Below, piece by piece: positions 43,423-50,621 of a stretch of 50,621 nucleotides of DNA. Below the pieces are notes generated by a model. It ran no database searches. It was not told where the DNA came from and was given only the letters and a program-made list of their open reading frames with translations. Origin of the DNA: Planctomycetota bacterium. GTDB taxonomy: Bacteria; Planctomycetota; Planctomycetia; Pirellulales; Pirellulaceae. Numbering within the stretch: position 1 is the stretch's first letter; the number at the start of each line of letters is the position of its first letter. Position numbers and translations under genes: made by a program. The stretch spans positions 1 to 50,621 of the forward strand of contig JAJDEH010000395.1 in the NCBI GenBank assembly GCA_029259935.1, read 5' to 3'.

Positions 43423-44325
43423 ATGCGCGCTCGGATTCGCGACACGGAAATCTACTTTGACGTCGATGGCATGGGTTTGATACCTGACGGCGATCGCATG
43501 CGGGAACGGCCCGTGTTGTTTCTTCTGCACGGCGGACCAGGCGGCGATCATGCCAGTTTCAAGTCGCAAGCGACGGCGAATCTGCGCGACGTGGCACAAT
43601 TGGTTTTCGTCGACCATCGTGGTTCGGGCCGAAGCAAAGCGGCTGATCCAAAAACTTACACGCTGGAAAACAATATTGACGATGTCGATGCGCTGCGTGA
43701 GTACTTGGGGTTGGAACAGATATCCCTATTGGGTTCTTCCTATGGCGGCATGGTCGCTCAGGGGTATGCCATTCGGCATGCGAAACACTTGGCGAATCTC
43801 GTACTGGTCGCAACGGCACCCAGCTATCATTTCATGGAGAGTGCCAAACAAGTTCTCCAAGAGCGGGGCACGCCCGATCAGATTCGCGTCTGCGAGTGGC
43901 TTTGGAACGGGACGTTTGAAACAGACGAACAACTGTATGAATACTACAAGGTTATGGGGCCGATGTACGCGACAACGTTTGATGAAGCCAAGTTTGAAAA
44001 TGGTTGGGGGCGGGGCATTCGCAATTTTGCGCAGTTGAATTTCGGATTCAGCGGCTTTCTCAAAACGTTCGACTTTACCGATCGGCTGTCCACCATCACC
44101 TGCCCGACTTTGGTGTTGGGCGGTGCTAAGGACTGGATCTGCGCCCCGGAACATTCGCGCGTCATTGCCGAGCGAATACCAAGGGCACATCTGAAGATCT
44201 TCGCCAACAGCGCGCACTCCATCGCTCAAGATGAACCAACAGCGTTCGAGGCGGCGGTGCGGGGATTCTTGACCTATGCCACGCCGACGCGTGGCGAACT
44301 GGACGGCGGTCGAACGTCCTCGTAA
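43423..44325 (+). CDS. Alpha/beta hydrolase, proline iminopeptidase-like
   Basis: 300 residues, cytoplasmic. The HGGPGG oxyanion motif (36-41) and DHRGSGRS place it in the S33/proline iminopeptidase group. The nucleophile elbow is GSSYGG (Ser106), the acid Asp is in LGGAKDWIC and the His in NSAHSIAQDEP. It removes N-terminal proline or hydrolyses related small amides or esters; the natural substrate is not known. It is followed after 27 bases by an aldo/keto reductase gene, probably one operon. Confidence 0.87.
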   Translation: MRARIRDTEIYFDVDGMGLIPDGDRMRERPVLFLLHGGPGGDHASFKSQATANLRDVAQLVFVDHRGSGRSKAADPKTYTLENNIDDVDALREYLGLEQISLLGSSYGGMVAQGYAIRHAKHLANLVLVATAPSYHFMESAKQVLQERGTPDQIRVCEWLWNGTFETDEQLYEYYKVMGPMYATTFDEAKFENGWGRGIRNFAQLNFGFSGFLKTFDFTDRLSTITCPTLVLGGAKDWICAPEHSRVIAERIPRAHLKIFANSAHSIAQDEPTAFEAAVRGFLTYATPTRGELDGGRTSS

Positions 44326-44352
44326 GGTACGATTCGTCGATAAGGAGGATAG

Positions 44353-45306
44353 ATGAAGTTCCGTACGCTAGGCCGGACCGGCCTTGAAGTCTCCTTGGTT
44401 AGCTTGGGAACGGGCGGTCCCAGTCGCATTGGCCAACGAACACACCGTGACGAAGCGGAATCGCATGCCGTTATACATCGGGCGCTCGATTTGGGGGTCA
44501 ACCTAATCGACACCGCCGCCGACTACAGCGACAGCGAAGCGATTTTAGGAAGGGCGCTGGCCAAGGTGGATCGAGATCGATACCTCATCGCGACCAAGTT
44601 CAATCCGGACCCCGGTGGAAACGATGACATCATCTCGCCCGCACAGTTGATCGAATCGTGCGAGCGAAGTCTTCACCGATTGAAGGCCGATTGTCTGGAT
44701 ATCTATCAATTTCACGGCTTAGTCCCATCAAACTATCGGCTAGGCGTTGATCGGCTTTACCCGACGGTGGAGAAACTACGTGAACAAGGAAAGATTCGTT
44801 TCATTGGAGTGACCGAGTATTTCTTTCGCGACCCGGATCATCGGATGCTGCTTCAAGCTCTGGAGGACGACATTTGGGACACCATCATGGTCAAGTACGG
44901 CATCCTCAATTTGTCGGCGGAATGGGAAGTCTTGCCGCTGGCTCAAAAGAACAACGTGGGCGTCATGAACATGTCGGCCGTTCGCGTCAAGATGACCCGA
45001 CCGGCCGAACTGGAAAAGACGATTGCTCGTTGGAAGCAGGAAGGACTGATCCCCGACGATGCGCTGCCGGACCGGAACCCGCTCGGATTTTTGATACACG
45101 ATGAAGTCAAATCGGTCGTTGCCGCTGGATACAAGTTTGGCGGCGGACACGAAGCGGTTTCCACGGTGGTCATTGGCACGGGGAATGTGGCTCACCTCGA
45201 AGAAAACATCGCGACGATTCTCGGGTCGCCGCTGTCTGAAGATGATGCTCGAAGAATCCGCGAAGTCTTCGGCGGATTGGCTGAGTCGGAAGGAGATACG
45301 GGTTAG
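44353..45306 (+). CDS. Aldo/keto reductase
   Basis: 317 residues with the (beta/alpha)8 AKR fold. The catalytic tetrad is visible: Asp53 and Tyr58 in IDTAADYSDSE, Lys82 in ATKFN, His121 in YQFHG. The NADPH-binding end (STVVIGTGNVAHLEENI) is present. The start has AAGGAGG about 5 bases upstream. The carbonyl substrate is not evident. It appears to be the second gene of an operon with the S33 hydrolase. Confidence 0.92.
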   Translation: MKFRTLGRTGLEVSLVSLGTGGPSRIGQRTHRDEAESHAVIHRALDLGVNLIDTAADYSDSEAILGRALAKVDRDRYLIATKFNPDPGGNDDIISPAQLIESCERSLHRLKADCLDIYQFHGLVPSNYRLGVDRLYPTVEKLREQGKIRFIGVTEYFFRDPDHRMLLQALEDDIWDTIMVKYGILNLSAEWEVLPLAQKNNVGVMNMSAVRVKMTRPAELEKTIARWKQEGLIPDDALPDRNPLGFLIHDEVKSVVAAGYKFGGGHEAVSTVVIGTGNVAHLEENIATILGSPLSEDDARRIREVFGGLAESEGDTG

Positions 45307-45382
45307 ATTGGCAGTTGAAAACGCTCCGTTTGCTACGAAGCAGCCGCCTCCAACTCTTCCTTGTTTTGGGTTTTTGGGAGGT

Positions 45383-46387
45383 TCAGGCGGTCGTCGTGAG
45401 CGACCGAATAACGCCTTGCAGTCCGCGGACCACTCGGGCCATCCTTTCAAAATCGATCTTGTCCACGGTATCCTCCGGAGTGTGGTAATGTGCATAGCGA
45501 AAGGGCGCGGTGTCGGTGACCATCAACGCCGGATACCGCTCTTGCCAAAAGGGCCAATGGTCGGACCGGCCGATATCCGACATCGCCTCGGGCATCGCGC
45601 CAGCCTGCGAAGGAAAGGGCTCGGCTTCTCGAAACGCTCTTACAACTTGGCGAACGAGTCGCGCGTAGCGTGTGTTGCCTACGAACGCGATGAAGTTCCC
45701 CGTCGACGGATACAGCAGGCCGAGCGGTGATGGATATTTTTGGCTTTTTGGATCGTCGCTGAAACAGCCGATGGTCTCAAGGCTCAGCATCGCCGTGACT
45801 TGTTCATCTCGTTGCCGGCAGCGGCGTGCATAGACCCACGATCCCATCCGTGGCGTGTGGCCATAGGGTTCTTCTTCATTGACAAAAGCGACAAAGCGCA
45901 ATGTTCGATCGTTTCGAGAATCGGCGAATTCGCGGGCCAGACTGAGTGTTGCCGCTACTCCGCTGCCATTGTCATTCGCGGCCGGGCAGTTTTCCACGGA
46001 ATCGTAGTGCGCTCCAATGATGACAATTTCATCTGGTTTCGTCGTACCGGGAATCTCCGCTTCTAGATTAACGCAGGTGGTGCCGTCCACGTCGTATTCT
46101 TGACGTTGCACGGTGAACCCAGCACCGTCCAACTCGGCGGCGATGTACTCAGCCGTCCTGGCCAGCTCAATAGGACGGCACCGCACGTTTCGTTCGCCAA
46201 TCTCATCGGCCAAGTAGCAGACATGATCGCGCAGTTCGGCCGCAAGCCGCAAGAGCCGGTCGTCGGCGGAAGGCAGCGGTCCACGGTGAGGCCTACCGGG
46301 CATGCGAAGCAAATTCCATCCGGCCGCAAGGCAATCCAGGATCAGACGCCACTTGTTTGGTGCTTGGCTTGGGGCCATTTTAGTCAT
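45383..46387 (-). CDS. M28-family zinc aminopeptidase-like protein
   Basis: About 334 residues from ATG 46387 (another ATG at 46378 is possible; GTG 46408 upstream is less likely). Two-zinc ligands are seen in IGAHYDSVENCPAANDNGSGVA (His, Asp), FVNEEEP (Glu-Glu), the Asp/His-containing SDHWPFW and HYHTPEDTVDKID. No signal peptide is clear, although a weakly hydrophobic stretch is present at about residues 10-30. Probably an aminopeptidase or glutaminyl-cyclase-like enzyme; substrate not assigned. Confidence 0.87.
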   Translation of the reverse strand: MTKMAPSQAPNKWRLILDCLAAGWNLLRMPGRPHRGPLPSADDRLLRLAAELRDHVCYLADEIGERNVRCRPIELARTAEYIAAELDGAGFTVQRQEYDVDGTTCVNLEAEIPGTTKPDEIVIIGAHYDSVENCPAANDNGSGVAATLSLAREFADSRNDRTLRFVAFVNEEEPYGHTPRMGSWVYARRCRQRDEQVTAMLSLETIGCFSDDPKSQKYPSPLGLLYPSTGNFIAFVGNTRYARLVRQVVRAFREAEPFPSQAGAMPEAMSDIGRSDHWPFWQERYPALMVTDTAPFRYAHYHTPEDTVDKIDFERMARVVRGLQGVIRSLTTTA

Positions 46388-46499
46388 CCATGAATTCGCG
46401 GCGGCCACCGACAGTCGTGTGTCGGCGTTGAAGGACGGTCAGAACTCTTTTCCCGCTCTTGCCTCTGGGAGGCAAGGCGATGGGTGTGCAACGAAACGC

Positions 46500-48734
46500 T
46501 TACCGCCAAGTCTTGTCCTTGTCCCTTACCGCCACCGAATGAAATATTTCGGCCATCGAATAGCGATTACCGGGCGGCGCTTCTGAATGAAATTTGGACT
46601 CCTTGGCGATGGCGAAAATGTCGATCATGTCGGCGCGGTCTCGTAGGATCTTGTGAACTTGGTCAACGAAGACGAAAAACACGCCTTCCTCTCTCTCTTT
46701 GGCGGCCATGGCCTTCAGCACGGCGACGGGGTCCATGTCCGCGGCGTTCAGGGTGGCTTTGTTTGTATTTGCAATATGTGCCAGGACAATCGCCGCGCGC
46801 CAGCGCTGTCCTGGCGTGGTCCCCTGGACCGCCAAGTCCGCCGCCAGATTGTAGCCACGATTGTCACCCAGTTCGGCCAGAACCTTGGCGACTTCAAGGG
46901 CGTGCTCCAAATGCTCCTTGTTAGCTGAAAAGGTCTCAAGATCTGTTCGCATCTGTTGCAAGCCACTCTTGTCATTTAGCGTGCCGAGCAGGTGGGCCGC
47001 GGACCAACGAACTTTCGGATCGTCATCGTCAAGCGCCGCGCGCAGAGTGGGAATGGATGCCAGTCCCTGTCGTTCCGCAAGCAATCCGAGTTTTCCGTGG
47101 AAATGGTAGTCAAACGTATCATTCATGGATCGATACGCCTGTTGGCGTGTCTCCCACGGAAACCGATGCTGGGCGCGAGGCTGGTGGAATTGAAAAGCCT
47201 TCTCCGCGCCGTGCGCCGTGAAAAACTCCTGGATATATGGTGCCGCGGCCTGGGGCCCCCAGCCGGGAAACACGCCGTCACCTGTCGGCGAACTTGAAAA
47301 GAACACACGCGGCGCAATGGCCGCCGCGACTTCGTGAAAATCGAACGGGAACTTTCCGTGATCCGAGTTGTATGTGGTCTCCAAGCGTGGCATGTATCTG
47401 GGCAACGCCCATGTCTTCAGCCTGCCCTTCTTCGTTTCGTAATATTCGAAAGGCGTCCACCCGCAACTGGAAACGGCTATCTTCACGCGGTCATCGAAGG
47501 CCGCAAGGAACATGGCGTTGTGTCCGCCAAGTGAATGGCCAATGGTCCCGATCTTGTTGGGGTCGACACCAGGATGCGCCTGTAGCAGATCGACGCAGTT
47601 CATGTGATTGAAAACACCCTTGATGGTTCCGGAATCATATCGGTCCGCCTCGAAATCGTAGGGTTTTGAATCGCCGAAATCCGGATAATCCGGCACGATA
47701 ACCACATAACCCATCATGGCCAGCTCGATCGGAAAGTTGCACAGGGGCCAACTTTCAAAACAGCCCTTGCCCGCTTCTCCCGTCGGATGCATGCCGACAA
47801 TGCCTGGCCGCTTGTCGCTGGGCTTCCAGTTCAACGGTTCGTAAAGAAAGGCATGGACCCGTTCGCCCTCGGCCACGTCAAAGTTGATGGTCTTTTTGGT
47901 ATACCTGCCCCGCACCTGTGAATTCAGGACGCGGATGTCGAAGTCTTCCAGGCGATGGCGTTGGCGACGATCTGGAAGCGGCCCCATGCCCAGCATCATT
48001 CCTTCGATGATTTGTTGCCGCTTCTTCTTGAATTGTTCTGGTGTCGTAATCGGCCGCAGTAGATCGGCCTCGTCGTAGTAGGCTAGAAGGTCTCGCAGTT
48101 TGGGAGGAACTTTCTTCTTCTCGCAGTTTTGGGGATCCGCGGGGGTTTTCGTCAGCAATTTGAAGTTGTCCGCCCAAACCTGAATGCCAAACCGATTAAC
48201 CTTGTTCCTTTCAAAAACTCGGAACGTGATGCTGTATTTCGTTTCATTCCGGTATTTGTCGCGACCAATTTTCTTACGTTTAGCCTGTTTCAAATAGCGG
48301 GTTAGATCCAAGGAAACCTTTTTCCATTCATTATCACCCTCGGCGACGTCCGCTTCCCAAATCACCTCTCCGTCGAGTGCCAATTCCAACCAGTGATAGC
48401 CCTTGGTCTTGCCCGTGTAATCGTCCTTTACATAGAACGAAATTCCTTGATGGGCCGTGGTCAGTTCCACAACCTGAGCAACACCGGCGAAGTCCTCCTT
48501 TTTCGTTGCCGAGTCCCAAGGAAGAGAAACCGTAAAGCTCTTTCGCCCCTCTTGAGACGTTGCGTCGTCGAACGCCGCCCGTAAAGCATCGCCTGTTGTT
48601 ACAAGCTGCCAATTTCCGACTTCCTCGAACCCGGGATTCTTCAACCCGGGATTCTTCAACTCTCCCGCTGGCGACGGAAGGGCCGCCGCGAACATCACGA
48701 GCAATGAAAACCAGCCGCTCCTTGTGTATCTCAT
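46500..48734 (-). CDS. Secreted large alpha/beta hydrolase with N-terminal jelly-roll and C-terminal HEAT-like repeats
   Basis: 744 residues, signal peptide about 1-23. A carbohydrate-binding-like beta domain covers about 30-200 (NPGFEEVGNWQLV at the start). An acetyl-xylan-esterase/dienelactone hydrolase-like domain follows (about 210-560): PGIVGMHPTGEAGKG, YVVIVPDYPDFGDS, the nucleophile in IGHSLGGHN (Ser near 402), and a late His in the PRAQHRFPWE region. The C-terminus (about 570-700) has HEAT-like helices (LRAALDDDDPKVRWSAAHLLGTL). A 15-base tandem duplication repeats LKNPG near the N-terminus. Deacylation of an extracellular polysaccharide is plausible. Confidence 0.78.
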   Translation of the reverse strand: MRYTRSGWFSLLVMFAAALPSPAGELKNPGLKNPGFEEVGNWQLVTTGDALRAAFDDATSQEGRKSFTVSLPWDSATKKEDFAGVAQVVELTTAHQGISFYVKDDYTGKTKGYHWLELALDGEVIWEADVAEGDNEWKKVSLDLTRYLKQAKRKKIGRDKYRNETKYSITFRVFERNKVNRFGIQVWADNFKLLTKTPADPQNCEKKKVPPKLRDLLAYYDEADLLRPITTPEQFKKKRQQIIEGMMLGMGPLPDRRQRHRLEDFDIRVLNSQVRGRYTKKTINFDVAEGERVHAFLYEPLNWKPSDKRPGIVGMHPTGEAGKGCFESWPLCNFPIELAMMGYVVIVPDYPDFGDSKPYDFEADRYDSGTIKGVFNHMNCVDLLQAHPGVDPNKIGTIGHSLGGHNAMFLAAFDDRVKIAVSSCGWTPFEYYETKKGRLKTWALPRYMPRLETTYNSDHGKFPFDFHEVAAAIAPRVFFSSSPTGDGVFPGWGPQAAAPYIQEFFTAHGAEKAFQFHQPRAQHRFPWETRQQAYRSMNDTFDYHFHGKLGLLAERQGLASIPTLRAALDDDDPKVRWSAAHLLGTLNDKSGLQQMRTDLETFSANKEHLEHALEVAKVLAELGDNRGYNLAADLAVQGTTPGQRWRAAIVLAHIANTNKATLNAADMDPVAVLKAMAAKEREEGVFFVFVDQVHKILRDRADMIDIFAIAKESKFHSEAPPGNRYSMAEIFHSVAVRDKDKTWR
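48628..48657 (-). repeat. 15-bp tandem duplication inside the hydrolase gene
   Basis: AACCCGGGATTCTTC occurs twice in direct tandem (48628-48642 and 48643-48657), duplicating five residues (LKNPG) without a frameshift. Confidence 0.8.
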
Positions 48735-48821
48735 GAGAACTTCTCGTCACCGACGTTTGCCGGCGGCCTTGATCCGCGGGGAATGGGGTCCAGCGATTAG
48801 GTATGCAAAAGCAGTCGGCAG

Positions 48822-49571
48822 TTATTCGTCGAAGTCGATGTCGCGCCCAAAGAACATCATGTGCTGCCAAGGCAATTTTTCAAACTCCTTGACCAGCTTG
48901 AATCCGTTTGCCGGAAACTCCTTGTTGATCTGTTTCTTGCTCATCTTATGGAGCCGCTTTATCGGCACGTCGGGGTCTTCGGACCGATATTCCAGCAGTG
49001 CCGCGACCCCGTCTGGCGACAGGCTCTTGCGCATGGCACGCAACATATGTTCGGGATGCGAGAACTCGTGATAGACATCCACCAGCAGGATCAAATCGAC
49101 TTCGCCTTCCGGTAAGCGCGGATCATGTAGCTCGCCGAGTATCGGCGTGACGTTCTTGATCTTGGCCTTCTCCATCCGCTCCTTCAGCAACTTCAGCATC
49201 TCGGGCTGAATATCAACGGCCAGCACGCGGCCTTTCGGGCCCACCATTTTTGCTAACTGGAGTGAATAGAAACCGTTGCCACACCCCATATCGCAGACGG
49301 TCATCCCACGCTTCACACCCAGGCTAGCCAGCATAAGCGAGCAACGCTCCTCGCGTTCGCGTTCGTCGCGAATCAACCATGGCGCGCCGTGGAAGCTCAT
49401 CGTCCGGGCAATTTCCCGTCCCTTGTAAAATCGGAGTCCGGGTGGGGTCTTGGTTGCGTCCTCGTTTTTCTGCTCCGCCTTATCCTGTGCCCTACTCCAA
49501 GTCGGAGTAACAATCAACGCGGATAGCAGCAAGCAAAAAGACCAAGTCAGCACTTTGGTAACCTGAATCAT
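48822..49571 (-). CDS. Exported class I SAM-dependent methyltransferase-like protein
   Basis: 249 residues from ATG 49571 (MIQVTKVLTWSF), with a signal peptide at about 1-28 (hydrophobic core LLLSALIV, cleavage near SRAQ). The methyltransferase core follows: motif I VCDMGCGNGFYSLQL at about 88-102, the acidic VLAVDIQPEMLKLL, and the motif IV region DLILLVDVYHEF. A C-terminal half has the usual strands. A SAM-dependent enzyme outside the cytoplasm would lack an obvious SAM supply, so it may bind another ligand or act after export. The substrate is unknown. Confidence 0.82.
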   Translation of the reverse strand: MIQVTKVLTWSFCLLLSALIVTPTWSRAQDKAEQKNEDATKTPPGLRFYKGREIARTMSFHGAPWLIRDEREREERCSLMLASLGVKRGMTVCDMGCGNGFYSLQLAKMVGPKGRVLAVDIQPEMLKLLKERMEKAKIKNVTPILGELHDPRLPEGEVDLILLVDVYHEFSHPEHMLRAMRKSLSPDGVAALLEYRSEDPDVPIKRLHKMSKKQINKEFPANGFKLVKEFEKLPWQHMMFFGRDIDFDE

Positions 49572-49625
49572 GAGAAAACCAACTCCAAATCTATAAGGCA
49601 CTTCACCGGCGAATTACATCATACT

Positions 49626-50363
49626 TCACGAGATCAATCCTCGCAGGAATCCAATCAGTCCGACAACAAACAAGATGGGCGGATAGATGAAAATCACTCC
49701 CGCGGCTTCCCAGGCAACGAAGAACCATATCACGGCGACAGCCATCGCCGCGCCGCCGGCAAGGACGCCTCCGTTCATGATGCTCGCTTCGAGGCTTTCG
49801 CCTTCTTCTTCGGCGGGTTGGTCGGCTTGCGACTTCCAGTCGGCTCCCAAGTAACTTGCCAACACCTCATCGTCCGATTTGGTCGGGGGCGAACCGCCAT
49901 ACGTTGCGGGACGGCCGGCCGGCGCGGACGCCGTGGTGGACGCCGGGTAGCCCTGCGCCGCGCCATACGGTTGTTGGGGCATGGCAGCTTGTTGAAACGC
50001 GACCGGCGCGCTGGCTTCCAGGCTGGCCAGGTCATCGAAAAGTGCGTCGGATTGCCCCCTTGGGCCAAAATCGCCCGCGCCAGTTGGCACCCGAATAGTC
50101 TTTCCACAGGAGCAGCGTGCTACTGTTCCCAGCATCTCGTTGCTAACTTGGTGGATTCGGCGACAGCCAGGGCATTGAACTGGAGTCAACTGCGGAGCCA
50201 CTGGTTGGGAAACGACGACAGGTTCCGAAACGATATGGCTCGGTTGCACCGGAATGGGCACTGCCACGACCGTACCGCATCGGCAACGGGCGCGCTTTCC
50301 CGCCGCATCGTCTTTCACCTTGAGCTGACTGCCGCAACCGGAACAGGAAAATTCAATCGTCAT
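49626..50363 (-). CDS. Zinc-ribbon protein with two C-terminal membrane helices
   Basis: 245 residues. It has two zinc-ribbon-like elements: CSGC with CRCG near residues 7-30, and CPGC with CSCG at about 64-86. A disordered Pro/Ala/Gln-rich linker (about 95-180) leads to two hydrophobic helices at the C-terminus (about 200-217 and 224-242). The ribbons should face the cytoplasm. Such proteins are common in planctomycetes with unknown role. AAGGAGGT precedes the start. The partial gene upstream ends 50 bases before it, so the two may be cotranscribed. Confidence 0.8.
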   Translation of the reverse strand: MTIEFSCSGCGSQLKVKDDAAGKRARCRCGTVVAVPIPVQPSHIVSEPVVVSQPVAPQLTPVQCPGCRRIHQVSNEMLGTVARCSCGKTIRVPTGAGDFGPRGQSDALFDDLASLEASAPVAFQQAAMPQQPYGAAQGYPASTTASAPAGRPATYGGSPPTKSDDEVLASYLGADWKSQADQPAEEEGESLEASIMNGGVLAGGAAMAVAVIWFFVAWEAAGVIFIYPPILFVVGLIGFLRGLIS

Positions 50364-50413
50364 TAAAGAACCTCCTTGGGCTGGCTCAGCATATCACGCC
50401 TGACGAGCGAGAG

Positions 50414-50621
50414 CTACGGTTTCGGGGTCCCATCGGGCGGCCCACCTGTCCTCAGTTCGCATTCTTTCGCACTACTGCAGATGTCACATGAATCGGCTTC
50501 ACCTCGCACATGGGCAAGGCAGTGTTGGATCCGCTGCTGCACCACCTCGGCCATTAGCGGATGGAGTCCTAGCGGAGCGGTGACCAGGTAGCGAATTCCA
50601 GTGTGTTTTTCAGCCGCGCTC
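50414..50621 (-). CDS. C-terminal fragment of an unknown protein (runs off the right edge)
   Basis: The frame is open from the window edge to a TAG at 50414, giving about 68 residues. It reads ..HTGIRYLVTAPLGLHPLMA.. then a C-terminal tail with a Cys cluster (CDICSSAKEC) and a Gly/Pro-rich end. No start is visible, so it continues beyond the edge. The composition looks coding. I do not recognise the family. Confidence 0.5.
   Translation of the reverse strand, partial: SAAEKHTGIRYLVTAPLGLHPLMAEVVQQRIQHCLAHVRGEADSCDICSSAKECELRTGGPPDGTPKP

Overview
The window looks like chromosome from a planctomycete, most likely of the Pirellulales type. This rests on gene content, not on a marker gene. There are two separate pairs of DUF1549/DUF1553 cytochrome-like proteins with Tat-exported DUF1501 proteins, further secreted haem proteins, a type I sulfatase, a CRTAC1-type repeat protein, a secreted protein with an N-terminal LEPR-XLL-like tag, and a tetrahydromethanopterin-dependent C1 enzyme (Mch). 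Many ORFs carry signal peptides. No rRNA, tRNA, CRISPR array, complete transposon or prophage was seen.

Layout. 1-4112 (minus): a secreted or lipoprotein-like small protein, a five-haem membrane cytochrome with C-terminal TPRs, and a CRTAC1-type protein that overlaps the cytochrome stop codon and runs off the left edge. 4364-5893: a secreted beta-helix protein. 6110-10118: core metabolism, namely cysK, a small membrane protein with miaB, and aroF behind a leader peptide and terminator. 10291-14695: the first DUF1549/DUF1553 plus DUF1501 pair. 14947-17621: a secreted beta-trefoil-like protein, then Hsp20, a DksA/TraR zinc-finger protein and a small membrane protein. 18017-20820: a two-haem protein and an HExxH protein. 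20821-22733 is gene-poor, with two possible tiny proteins and a 113-bp inverted-repeat element. 22734-28732: the mch / ATP-grasp / OleC-like operon, a divergent DtxR-like regulator, a ComEA-like protein and nadC. 28752-31685: an SPFH protein with a partner, and a HEAT-repeat lipoprotein. 31937-32013: a short group II intron 3' remnant. 32193-36932: the second DUF1549/DUF1553 plus DUF1501 pair, then a sugar isomerase-like protein. 37120-40140: an exported tail-collar protein and a metalloprotease interrupted by a ten-unit repeat domain. 40376-50621: an MFS transporter, sulfatase, alpha/beta hydrolase, aldo/keto reductase, M28 peptidase, large hydrolase, exported methyltransferase, zinc-ribbon membrane protein and a partial gene.

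The strongest regulatory observation is upstream of aroF (DAHP synthase). A short ORF containing FFWFFF is followed by an intrinsic terminator and by mutually exclusive pairing segments, which is the layout of a classical translation-coupled attenuator. A good -35/-10 pair places the predicted transcription start at the leader ATG, so the leader peptide may be read from a leaderless transcript. Other points of interest are the protease whose predicted third zinc ligand lies about 510 residues beyond HExxH, the mch-containing operon, the pseudo-peptidase domain in a two-haem protein, and the exported methyltransferase.
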